23,111 nt of DNA from Caryophanales bacterium UBA2298 (GCA_002345425.1 DDWA01000018.1:1-23111), one strand, 5' to 3'. Positions 8,858-16,046 are shown, counted from the first letter of the stretch. The notes: generated from the letters alone by a model not told the origin. Numbers and translations are program-made.

Positions 8858-9314
8858 ATTTTGGAATTTTATTAAAGACAATTTTTTAACAAAAAAGTTT
8901 TTAACATTTGGGATAATTGGTGTTTTAAACACTTTGATTCATTTATTGGTTTACACTTCAATTTATAATGAAAATACTGATAAATTTATTTCAGGAGCTT
9001 TTTTTTCAAACGCGATTGCCTTTGTTGTAGCATCTGTTTTTTCTTATTTTGCTAATGCATATTTTACATTTAAACCAAAGAATAAATCAACAATGCAGTT
9101 TTCAATAGTTATTTTGGTATTTTTATCTAGATTGCTAATAAGCAGTTCTTTAGCTGAACTCTTTGATTATATTGTTATTAATTGGATAGGCATAGATTAT
9201 TCTATTTATCCGATCGCTAAATCAATCGCACCATTCTTTGCCTCAGCTCTTTTGATACCGATAGCATATTTTGCACTTGATATGGTATTTAAAAAGACTG
9301 ATATTTCAAAATAG
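8850..9314 (+). CDS. gtcA: GtrA/GtcA-like membrane protein, probable lipid-linked sugar flippase
   Basis: A small membrane protein of 154 residues with four hydrophobic helices, opening with the family pattern FLTFGIIGVLNTLIHLLVY and containing FANAYFTFK after the second helix. GtrA/GtcA proteins are thought to flip undecaprenyl-phosphate sugars across the membrane. The start is TTG 8850, which overlaps csbB by eight bases and is preceded by GGAGG at 8836-8840; the next in-frame Met is about 80 codons in and would remove two helices. The name follows the Gram-positive homologue; gtrA would be equally fair. Only about 50 bases separate it from cdaA and no hairpin terminator is seen there, so some readthrough into cdaA is likely. 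Confidence 0.9.
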   Translation: MTKFWNFIKDNFLTKKFLTFGIIGVLNTLIHLLVYTSIYNENTDKFISGAFFSNAIAFVVASVFSYFANAYFTFKPKNKSTMQFSIVILVFLSRLLISSSLAELFDYIVINWIGIDYSIYPIAKSIAPFFASALLIPIAYFALDMVFKKTDISK

Positions 9315-9339
9315 TATTTATTAAAGTTTCCAATTGTTT

Positions 9340-9345
9340 TATAAT
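9340..9345 (+). promoter_or_regulatory. Possible -10 element for cdaA
   Basis: A TATAAT lies 22 bases before the cdaA ATG, between gtrA and cdaA. There is no TG extension and no convincing -35, so this is tentative. Confidence 0.4.
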
Positions 9346-9367
9346 CTATATGTAGGAGTAATATTAT

Positions 9368-10111
9368 ATGGGTAATTTTAGTTTATTAATTGTAATTACA
9401 TATCTATATGCCGTTTTTGTTTTGTTATTGGAAACCAAGGTAACTTTTATAAAAGCTGGTATATCAAAAATCATTTTTTTAATATTGTCTGGATTAAGTT
9501 TGTATTATTTAATTACTGAAAAGACATTAGAATTAGATTTATGGTTAAAAATTTTAATATATTTGCCAGTTATCTACCTATTAATTATGACTTTTACAGA
9601 AGATATGGCAGTTTTATTTAAAAAAACTGGCATTAAATCTTCCCATGATAAGGCTTTGGGTGTCAACAATGATTTAGCAGATCACTTATATCAAGCTGTT
9701 GAGTATTTATCTAGAAACCGAATAGGAGCGTTAATAACAGTTGAAAGGAACATCGATTTATCAAAAATCATTAATAAAGCTTTAATGCTTAATGCCGACG
9801 TATCAAAAGAATTATTGACATCTATTTTTATTCCTAATACACCACTTCATGACGGAGCTGTTATTATTAGAGGAAATAAAATTCTATGTGCCAAGGCTTA
9901 TTATCCTTCTTCTAAAAGAACCGATTTACCAATGCATTTAGGTACAAGACATAGAGCGGCGATTGGAATCAGTGAACAAAGTGATGCGTTTACAATAATA
10001 GTTTCTGAAGAAACTGGTAATGTAAGTATAACGGTAAACAAAGAGATTGAGTACAATATTAGCCGTGAAACGCTAAATCTTTATTTTGAAAAATTTTTAA
10101 AAATTAATTAA
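9368..10111 (+). CDS. cdaA: Diadenylate cyclase CdaA
   Basis: Membrane-bound enzyme that condenses two ATP into the second messenger c-di-AMP, which controls potassium and osmolyte balance and wall homeostasis in Firmicutes. Three hydrophobic helices occupy about residues 4-78, then the DAC domain follows. The catalytic signatures are intact: HDGAVII (Asp162-Gly-Ala164) and TRHRAAIGISE (Arg194-His-Arg196). At 247 residues it is slightly shorter than B. subtilis CdaA. The ATG is preceded by TAGGAG nine bases upstream. A terminator directly follows. The usual neighbours cdaR (YbbR repeats) and glmM are absent, so here the gene stands alone between the sugar-transfer unit and the flavoprotein operon. 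Confidence 0.95.
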   Translation: MGNFSLLIVITYLYAVFVLLLETKVTFIKAGISKIIFLILSGLSLYYLITEKTLELDLWLKILIYLPVIYLLIMTFTEDMAVLFKKTGIKSSHDKALGVNNDLADHLYQAVEYLSRNRIGALITVERNIDLSKIINKALMLNADVSKELLTSIFIPNTPLHDGAVIIRGNKILCAKAYYPSSKRTDLPMHLGTRHRAAIGISEQSDAFTIIVSEETGNVSITVNKEIEYNISRETLNLYFEKFLKIN

Positions 10112-10137
10112 GGCGCTTTCAGCGCTTTATTTTTTTC
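10109..10137 (+). terminator. Intrinsic terminator after cdaA
   Basis: A GC-rich hairpin (AGGCGCT / AGCGCTT, one G-T pair, three-base TTC loop) that can be extended by two A-T pairs is followed by a run of T. It begins within the cdaA stop codon. Confidence 0.88.
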
Positions 10138-10163
10138 GCACAATAGAAATATCAATTGCTTTG

Positions 10164-10172
10164 TGATATAAT
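10164..10172 (+). promoter_or_regulatory. Extended -10 promoter of the flavoprotein-isp operon
   Basis: The sequence TGATATAAT is an extended consensus -10 about 28 bases before the first start codon. No good -35. It lies just after the cdaA terminator and no other promoter is obvious before ispD or ispF. Confidence 0.65.
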
Positions 10173-10199
10173 TTATTTGAGTATAAAGGTGGTGAAATC

Positions 10200-12548
10200 T
10201 TGAAGGAATTCGAATGTGTAGTAGTGGGTCAAGACTTATACGCATTGACAGTTGCTTTATTCTTATCGCGTAAGATGAGAAAAGTTTTGATCATTCAAGA
10301 TTCAACAGCTGTTAAAAATGATTTTGAAAAAATCAATATAAAACATGAAGATAAAAATTATAGATTTTCTTATAATCGTAACAATCTAGTTTCTGGTTTA
10401 GAAAAATCAGGACTTTTATATGCTTATTTAGATAGCTTAGGGCTAGAAAAAAATCTTGAATATAAGAAGAATTCATATGAAATGATTTTTGATCAAAAAG
10501 GTAACTTGAAAAAGAGATATAATTCTTTTGAAGAATTCAGAGTATATTTAGTCAGAAATTATCCGAAAAATAGAAAGGAAATACATTTCTTTTTTGAACT
10601 ATTAGATCGGCATTATTCAAATTACATGGAACAACATTTAAATATGCTTAAGAATAATGATTATACATTGACATCTTTGATGATTGAGTGGGGTGATTAT
10701 TCTTTAGGTGAATTGCTAAGTAAGTATTTTACAAATGAAGAATTAATTGCGGAATTTTTAATCAATGATTTAATCAACGGATTACCGATTGAAGAAGTAA
10801 ATGCGTATAGTTTTTTTTCAAACTATTTTTTAGGGTTAAAAACCGGATTTTATTATTTTAAAAATTCATATCAAGAAATATGTGATAAATGTATTGAAAA
10901 GATAAAACTTGTTAATCCTAGCGCATTTTTAGATTCTAAAGTCAAAGAATTTGTTGTAAATGACAAAAAAGAAATAGAATGCATCATTGACGGAGAAAAT
11001 AACTTAATTTATGCTAAATACTTTTTTATCAGCGATAATCCAATTTCATTTTATTCCAAGTACTTTAAAAATTTAGAAGATGACCTTGAAATCATCAAGG
11101 CATTTTACCCAAACATTGAAACAAATAAACGTATTAATACTTTGTATTTGGCATTAAATACTAAACTCAACAATGTTGGTATAGATGAATTGGTTTACTA
11201 TTTTAGTAATGATAAAGATGATGAAATTAAATTAGTAAGAATGTATAATTACACTGTTGGTTTTAATCAGGACTTGCGAAAAAAGGAAGGCTTATTATGT
11301 ATTGATTTTGCTTACAGCGATAATATTAAAGTAACTAAAGAAACGGTTTTAAAGAAAATAGATTATTATCTTCCTAAAATAAAAAAAAATATTGTTGGAA
11401 CTAAATTAGGAAAACCATCATCATACCTTTCAATGATAAGAGATGAAAAATTAAGAAAGCATTTATCGATTAATGAGCTCATTGATTTAGAATCTCTAGA
11501 ACATATACAGGTATTTGAAAATTTGTTTGTGGGTGGAGAATTTATTAGGCCTGAAGCAAAATTTAACGGTATAATAAATCAAAGTGTAGTGTTCGCAGAC
11601 AAAATTGAAGATAAACTTTATTATGGAGATAATAAAGACGATTTTGAATATTTTTCCAATGATGAAATCATGATGATGATTAGACATAATTATCAACATC
11701 AATACTTTGGAAATAAGGAAACTCATGTTAATTTTCATATTGGTAAGAGCAATTATTTTGTTAGAACCAAAGGAAAAAATATTGTAATTCATCAAGGAAG
11801 GTATAATAACGCTGATTTATCAATTTATACTACGAATGATAAATTAACGAGTTTATTGCTGAAAAAATCAACTTTCAATGAAATTTTTGAATCTGGCTTT
11901 TTAAAGTATCGCGGTGACATTGATCTGTTGTTTACTGCTGTAAAAGCTTTTCAGTTGGATGATTATCAAGAATATAGCCAGGAAGATTATTTGAAATCTA
12001 AATATAAGTTTTTAGGCGTTAAATTGTTATTTGGACATATATTCGTTTATGCTACAGCAGCATTTTTAAGTAATTTCTTTCTTAATATCTATATTTTCCC
12101 TGCAGCTTTAATTTTAAGTTTACTTATAAGCTTTATTAAAATTAAAATATTTGAAAAGACTAGTTGGTTTGAAATTATTTTAAACGCTGTATTATTAGCT
12201 TTTTCTATCTTGTCGATTTTTGTTGGATGGTTTAATTCTATGCTGTCGGATGATATATTTTTGGGAGTAATTATTTTAGTTTTAATGATTTCCGTCTTTG
12301 TTAATCACCCGGTTGTCTTTTTATATCATCAATTTGATATGAATATCGATTACAGAAATACTAAATTATTTAAGATAATTACAAATGGATTGACATTTAT
12401 ATGGGGTTTTATTTTTCTAGTTATTTTGGGCGGAACATATATAGCTGGAGAAAAATACGTTTCAGTGTTTTATAGCTTCTTGTTTATAGGTATATTTTTA
12501 ACTTATTATTATCCGACAATTTATGTAAGAACCAGTATTAAAAAATAA
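10200..12548 (+). CDS. Fusion: CrtI-like FAD oxidoreductase + SCP2-like domain + membrane domain
   Basis: A 782-residue protein of three parts that I do not recognise as a named family. Residues 1-480 resemble the phytoene desaturase / amine-oxidase flavoproteins: a beta-alpha-beta start ECVVVGQDLYALTVA and a C-terminal FAD motif ENLFVGGEFIRPEAKFNGII (about 440-460). The N-terminal dinucleotide motif is degenerate, with G10-Q-D12-L-Y-A15 in place of GxGxxG, so FAD binding is uncertain. Residues 488-595 look like an SCP2 sterol-carrier fold, with ADLSIYTT and FLKYRGDIDLLFTAVKAF. Residues 605-782 hold about six membrane helices. The start is TTG 10200, four bases after AAAGGTGGTGA. The domains and the downstream isp genes suggest a membrane-bound enzyme or carrier for an isoprenoid or other lipid. 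The substrate is unknown. Confidence 0.75.
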   Translation: MKEFECVVVGQDLYALTVALFLSRKMRKVLIIQDSTAVKNDFEKINIKHEDKNYRFSYNRNNLVSGLEKSGLLYAYLDSLGLEKNLEYKKNSYEMIFDQKGNLKKRYNSFEEFRVYLVRNYPKNRKEIHFFFELLDRHYSNYMEQHLNMLKNNDYTLTSLMIEWGDYSLGELLSKYFTNEELIAEFLINDLINGLPIEEVNAYSFFSNYFLGLKTGFYYFKNSYQEICDKCIEKIKLVNPSAFLDSKVKEFVVNDKKEIECIIDGENNLIYAKYFFISDNPISFYSKYFKNLEDDLEIIKAFYPNIETNKRINTLYLALNTKLNNVGIDELVYYFSNDKDDEIKLVRMYNYTVGFNQDLRKKEGLLCIDFAYSDNIKVTKETVLKKIDYYLPKIKKNIVGTKLGKPSSYLSMIRDEKLRKHLSINELIDLESLEHIQVFENLFVGGEFIRPEAKFNGIINQSVVFADKIEDKLYYGDNKDDFEYFSNDEIMMMIRHNYQHQYFGNKETHVNFHIGKSNYFVRTKGKNIVIHQGRYNNADLSIYTTNDKLTSLLLKKSTFNEIFESGFLKYRGDIDLLFTAVKAFQLDDYQEYSQEDYLKSKYKFLGVKLLFGHIFVYATAAFLSNFFLNIYIFPAALILSLLISFIKIKIFEKTSWFEIILNAVLLAFSILSIFVGWFNSMLSDDIFLGVIILVLMISVFVNHPVVFLYHQFDMNIDYRNTKLFKIITNGLTFIWGFIFLVILGGTYIAGEKYVSVFYSFLFIGIFLTYYYPTIYVRTSIKK

Positions 12549-12560
12549 CGGGAGATTAAA

Positions 12561-13736
12561 ATGAATGATTATTTGTTTTATGTTTCGATAGGAATAATAA
12601 TTTTCTTGTTCCTATTTAGTACAATTTTATATAAAAAACTTAGGGTTTGGAAATTGGTTTTACTAATTTTGACTATCGTTATAGTTATATTAGTCGAATT
12701 CTTTCCAGTCTTAATTTCGTTTGTGAACGAAAGTCAGTTAAAAGAGTACACTCATTATCTAATATACTTAATACTTATTGTTTTAGCGATATCTTTCAAG
12801 AATAAGATTAAGATAACACAAAATTTAACAGATTATGATTTTTTTGAATTAGAAAAAGAATTGAAAAATACTAAAAAAACTTCAGAATTATTAAGAAAAA
12901 GATTCATTTACACAATTGGACTTCTTAATGAAGGATTAATATTCTATGATGAGGATTTAAATGGATTATTTTTAACGGATGAAGTTTTAAATATAATCAA
13001 CTTAAAGAAACCACAAATTTCCATAGAAGAATATTTAAATTATATGCATGTAGAAGATAGAGGTGCTTACTCACAAGCATTAAAGAAAGTCAGCAAGAAA
13101 ATACCTGAATTTTTTCAGAAATACAGACTACAAATAGGCAATACATACACTTGGGTAGAAGAAAAAGGGAAAATGTTTAGTCATGATAATAAAGATTATC
13201 TTATATCGACTATTAAAAAATTAGATATTAAATTATTTCCAGAAACTTCCATTCAAATCGTAGATTCTTTACCAAACGAAGATGATTTGACTAATCAAAT
13301 CTCATTGCTGAGAAAAGAGAAAAAATCGTTTTATCTAGCAATGATGCATTTAACTAATATTCCGGATATTAATAAACGATTTGGTAGAGACGTTGGTAAT
13401 CTAATGATTGCTGAATATATTAAACAAATGCGTTTCCATTTTGCAAGAGAGAATAATACTATCTTCAGAATAACAGGTATTCAATTTGCGGTTATTATTG
13501 AAGACGAACAAAGATACGCTAATTTACATAGAGCTCTTATCAGTGGTGGAGATTTAATCAATGTTAGGATTAATATCGGGGGTATTGTCCAAATCGTTTA
13601 TCCTAATATTGGCATAATTAAAAATGATCCTTGGGAGAATGCTGATATAAGTGAATTTATCAGCTTGAGCAATAAGGCTTTAGAAGAAGCCATCAGAAAT
13701 AATAAACAAAATTATTCAATCTTTGGAGGTCAGTAA
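12561..13736 (+). CDS. Membrane PAS - degenerate GGDEF protein
   Basis: A 391-residue protein of unknown function. About three hydrophobic helices (residues 4-80) are followed by a charged coil (90-115), a PAS-like sensor (about 118-225, starting IGLLNEGLIFYDEDLNGL) and a GGDEF-fold domain (about 254-388). The fold is shown by INKRFGRDVGNLMIAEYIKQ and FRITGIQFAVIIED, the usual places of the nucleotide site. The signature GGDEF is TGIQF (305-309) and the first metal Asp is missing, so diguanylate cyclase activity is unlikely. The layout recalls the N-terminal half of the c-di-AMP phosphodiesterase GdpP, but no DHH/DHHA1 domain follows. ATG with GGGAG six bases upstream; 12 bases after the fusion gene and one base before ispD. 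A regulatory or sensory role is inferred. Confidence 0.75.
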   Translation: MNDYLFYVSIGIIIFLFLFSTILYKKLRVWKLVLLILTIVIVILVEFFPVLISFVNESQLKEYTHYLIYLILIVLAISFKNKIKITQNLTDYDFFELEKELKNTKKTSELLRKRFIYTIGLLNEGLIFYDEDLNGLFLTDEVLNIINLKKPQISIEEYLNYMHVEDRGAYSQALKKVSKKIPEFFQKYRLQIGNTYTWVEEKGKMFSHDNKDYLISTIKKLDIKLFPETSIQIVDSLPNEDDLTNQISLLRKEKKSFYLAMMHLTNIPDINKRFGRDVGNLMIAEYIKQMRFHFARENNTIFRITGIQFAVIIEDEQRYANLHRALISGGDLINVRINIGGIVQIVYPNIGIIKNDPWENADISEFISLSNKALEEAIRNNKQNYSIFGGQ

Positions 13737-13737
13737 T

Positions 13738-14388
13738 ATGTATTCTGTTGTCATTCTAGCTGCAGGAAAAGGGACAAGATTAAATCTAGGATATAATAAA
13801 GTTTTTTATGAAATTAAACAGAAAGCTATATTAGAATATTCGGTGGATTACTTTTTGAAAGATGCTTCCTTTTCTGAAATTATAGTTGTTACCAATGAAA
13901 AAGATTTGTCACATATAAAAGAATTGTTGATTGGAAAAGATGTCAAAATTACTCTTGGAGGTATCACAAGGCAAGAGAGTGTTTATAATGGATTGAAGAA
14001 AATTAACAACAAATATGTAATGATTCACGATGGGGCTAGACCTTTTATTGATAAAAACGATATTGAAAATCTAAAAAAATCTGTGAAGGATAATGCTTGT
14101 GTTTTGGCAAAAAAACTTAAAGATTCTATTGCTAAACATTCCTTCAATACACTAGTATGTTACGCAAATAGAGAAAATTATGTTCTCTTACAGACACCAC
14201 AAGCATTCACGACTGATAAAATTTTAAAAGCGTATGAATTGGCAATGAGTAATAAAAATACTTATAGTGATGATGCAAGTTTATATATGCAAGAATTAAA
14301 TGAAGATGTTATAATACTAGAAGGAAACGAACTTAACATTAAACTTACGACAGAGTTAGATTTAAAAATTTTGGAGGCAATACTATGA
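13738..14388 (+). CDS. ispD: 2-C-methyl-D-erythritol 4-phosphate cytidylyltransferase
   Basis: Third step of the MEP pathway to isoprenoid precursors: MEP + CTP gives CDP-methylerythritol. It has 216 residues. The nucleotide-binding N-terminus VVILAAGKGTRL (Gly10, Lys11, Arg14) and Lys21 are present, followed by GGITRQESVYNGL, VMIHDGARPFI and NRENYVLLQTPQAF, all characteristic of IspD. The start is ATG 13738, seven bases after GGAGGT; an in-frame TTG at 13723 overlaps this site and is rejected. One base separates it from the preceding gene's stop and its TGA overlaps the ispF ATG (ATGA). The ispDF pairing is a common bacterial arrangement, but here it sits behind two unrelated membrane proteins. 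Confidence 0.96.
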   Translation: MYSVVILAAGKGTRLNLGYNKVFYEIKQKAILEYSVDYFLKDASFSEIIVVTNEKDLSHIKELLIGKDVKITLGGITRQESVYNGLKKINNKYVMIHDGARPFIDKNDIENLKKSVKDNACVLAKKLKDSIAKHSFNTLVCYANRENYVLLQTPQAFTTDKILKAYELAMSNKNTYSDDASLYMQELNEDVIILEGNELNIKLTTELDLKILEAIL

Positions 14389-14876
14389 TTAAAATCGGAT
14401 TTTCTAAAGATGTACATCCTTTAAAAGAAAACCAAAAATTCATTTTAGGTGGAGTCGAAATATCTCATCACAAAGGCAGCGTTGGCCATTCTGACGGAGA
14501 TTGTTTGTTACACGCAATTGCTGAAGCGATGCTTGGAGCGTTGGCTCTAGGGGACTTAGGGAAGTTCTTTCCTGATGATGATCCAAAGTATAAGGATTAC
14601 GATTCGAAACTAATTTTGAAAGAAGTATTTGACTACATCCATTCCAAAGGTTATGAAATTTCAAATCTTGATACTATGGTCTCTTTGGAAAAACCAAAAA
14701 TTAGATCATATATTAAAGATATAAGAGAAAATATTGCTAGTATTTTAAATTGTGATATAAAACTGATATCAGTTAAAGCAACAACGTTTGAAGGTTTAGG
14801 ATTTGTTGGGAGAGAAGAAGGAATTCTTTGTGAAGCAGTTGTTGTTATTGAAAAGTCCGATTATATGCTTGATTGA
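14385..14876 (+). CDS. ispF: 2-C-methyl-D-erythritol 2,4-cyclodiphosphate synthase
   Basis: Fifth step of the MEP pathway: cyclises CDP-methylerythritol phosphate with loss of CMP; the family forms trimers with zinc at the subunit interface. It has 163 residues. The metal ligands are visible as Asp9-x-His11 (KDVHPL) and His43 (HSDGDCLLHAI), and the region ALGDLGKFFPDDDP matches the family. The C-terminus keeps ISVKATTFEGLGFVGREEGI, the CDP-binding side. ATG 14385 overlaps the ispD stop by four bases, with GGAGG upstream. It is the last gene of the operon and is followed by a hairpin. Confidence 0.97.
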   Translation: MIKIGFSKDVHPLKENQKFILGGVEISHHKGSVGHSDGDCLLHAIAEAMLGALALGDLGKFFPDDDPKYKDYDSKLILKEVFDYIHSKGYEISNLDTMVSLEKPKIRSYIKDIRENIASILNCDIKLISVKATTFEGLGFVGREEGILCEAVVVIEKSDYMLD

Positions 14877-14881
14877 GATAA

Positions 14882-14907
14882 CTAAGAGAAATTCTCTTAG
14901 GTTTTTC
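14882..14907 (+). terminator. Intrinsic terminator after ispF
   Basis: An 8-bp stem (CTAAGAGA, 14882-14889, with 14893-14900) has a three-base loop and is followed by GTTTTTC. It is short but well placed five bases after the stop. Confidence 0.72.
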
Positions 14908-14946
14908 ATCTATTAGGTAAATATATTTAATAATTAATGAGGTTTA

Positions 14947-14955
14947 TGATAAAAT
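14947..14955 (+). promoter_or_regulatory. Extended -10 promoter of the yutD-nifU-yutG unit
   Basis: The sequence TGATAAAAT is a TG-n extended -10 with one change from consensus, 23 bases before the ATG. No clear -35. Confidence 0.5.
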
Positions 14956-14978
14956 ATTAATGCTAGGAGTGAATTAAA

Positions 14979-15251
14979 ATGGTTGAATCAGTTCATGGTG
15001 AATTTGAATTAGTTAAAAATTTTCGTGAAGCTTTTGTTTTAGATGATTTTAACAAAAGATATGTGGAATTTTTTGATATCTACCCTTACGTTGTTGGTGA
15101 TTATTCGGGTGGACTTTTAAGGTTAAAAGGTTTTTCTGAAGATAATTACCAGACAATTCCTGATTATATTATGGAATCATGTGCTCCTAATTGTGCTTAT
15201 TATATTTTAAAAAATCCAAATTATGATAAAGGTAAAATTATTATAGAATAG
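14979..15251 (+). CDS. YutD-like protein (DUF1027)
   Basis: A 90-residue soluble protein of unknown function matching the YutD family of Firmicutes. The recognisable core is NKRYVEFFDIYPYVVGD, then LLRLKGFSEDN and a C-terminal ESCAPNCAYYILKN, where YutD proteins have a Cys-containing EYCNFGC-like segment. Two cysteines (Cys-x4-Cys) remain here. The ATG follows AGGAGTGA by six bases. In B. subtilis yutD lies close to yutG and yutI, and the same three families occur consecutively here, which supports the call. No catalytic motif is visible. Confidence 0.8.
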   Translation: MVESVHGEFELVKNFREAFVLDDFNKRYVEFFDIYPYVVGDYSGGLLRLKGFSEDNYQTIPDYIMESCAPNCAYYILKNPNYDKGKIIIE

Positions 15252-15261
15252 AGGTGTTATT

Positions 15262-15498
15262 ATGAATTATGAAGAAATCATCGAAGAGATAAAAGAAGTT
15301 ATAAAATTAATTAGACCGTACATCAATCGTGATGGCGGTGATATTGAATTTGTTAAATTTGAAGATGGAATAGTCTATGTTAAACTTCAAGGAGCTTGTG
15401 TTGGATGTGCTGGATTTGATTCTACTATGTCTGAATTAATTGAAGATACTTTATTAGAAAGAGTGCCAGGTGTTATCGGAGTAGAACACATATGGTAG
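15262..15498 (+). CDS. NifU-like iron-sulfur cluster scaffold (YutI type)
   Basis: A 78-residue stand-alone NifU C-terminal domain, of the kind that carries Fe-S clusters to apoproteins. The signature is INRDGGDIEFV (22-32) and the cluster-binding Cys46-x-x-Cys49 in GACVGCAG, where the family usually has CVGCPSS; the Pro-Ser here is Ala-Gly. Its length matches the short bacterial Nfu proteins. ATG 15262 follows GAGGTG (15251-15256), ten bases after the yutD-like stop. Its 3' end overlaps the next gene by seven bases, so translation is probably coupled. Confidence 0.93.
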   Translation: MNYEEIIEEIKEVIKLIRPYINRDGGDIEFVKFEDGIVYVKLQGACVGCAGFDSTMSELIEDTLLERVPGVIGVEHIW

Positions 15499-15995
15499 AA
15501 AAACAAAAACGCATGAAAGAGATTTGCGTAAATCTTCTTGAAGAGCGTGGAGTTACGCTAGATAGAATTGCTGATATTGTTTATGATTTGCAAAAAAAAT
15601 ATATTCCAGAAATTACTAACGATTTATGCTTAGCAGCTATTAGCAGAGTATTGGATAAAAGAGAAGTTCAAAACGCAATAGTTACAGGATTAGAATTGGA
15701 CATGTTAGCTGAAAAAAAGATGCTATCTGAGCCTTTACAGACTTTGGTAAGTGAAGACAATCCATTATATGGAATTGATGAAATATTGGTTTTGTCCATC
15801 ACTAACGTATATGGATCTATTGGTTTAACTAATTTTGGCTATGTAGATAAGGTAAAACCAGGAATTATCGGTGAACTTGATAAATTAGGTAAAGATTCTG
15901 ATAAGTGCCATACATTTATGGATGATATTATCGGTGCGATAGCTGCAGCTGCAGCAAGTTCTATAGCACATAATGCAGTCGGTGACAAAGAGTAA
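15492..15995 (+). CDS. PgpA/YutG-family phosphatidylglycerophosphatase-like protein
   Basis: A 167-residue soluble protein of the PgpA domain family, YutG subgroup. Recognisable stretches are VLDKREVQNAIVTGLELD, ENPLYGIDE-like (NPLYGIDEILVLSITNVYG), LTNFGYVDKVKPGII and TFMDDIIGAIAAAAASSIAH with the conserved acidic pair. PgpA removes the phosphate from phosphatidylglycerophosphate; unlike E. coli PgpA, the YutG subgroup has no membrane helices, so its substrate is less certain. The start ATG 15492 lies inside the end of the nifU-like gene and is preceded by GGAGTA eight bases upstream. A hairpin terminator overlaps the stop. Confidence 0.88.
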   Translation: MVEKQKRMKEICVNLLEERGVTLDRIADIVYDLQKKYIPEITNDLCLAAISRVLDKREVQNAIVTGLELDMLAEKKMLSEPLQTLVSEDNPLYGIDEILVLSITNVYGSIGLTNFGYVDKVKPGIIGELDKLGKDSDKCHTFMDDIIGAIAAAAASSIAHNAVGDKE

Positions 15996-16020
15996 CTAAA
16001 TAAGGTTACTCTTTTTATAT
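15987..16020 (+). terminator. Intrinsic terminator after the yutG-like gene
   Basis: A 10-bp stem (AAAGAGTAAC, 15987-15996, with 16005-16014) encloses an eight-base loop and is followed by T-rich sequence. The left arm includes the stop codon. Confidence 0.82.
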
Positions 16021-16046
16021 TTAAAAAGTATGAGGAACTTTATTAC

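Noticed and set aside
11496..11795. 99-codon open frame on the minus strand inside the flavoprotein fusion gene
   Set aside because: It lies antisense to a well-supported coding region, has no recognisable protein pattern and no clear ribosome site; AT-rich antisense frames of this size are expected by chance.
12561..13736. Active diguanylate cyclase
   Set aside because: The GGDEF signature is TGIQF and the first metal-binding Asp is absent, so cyclase activity is not supported.
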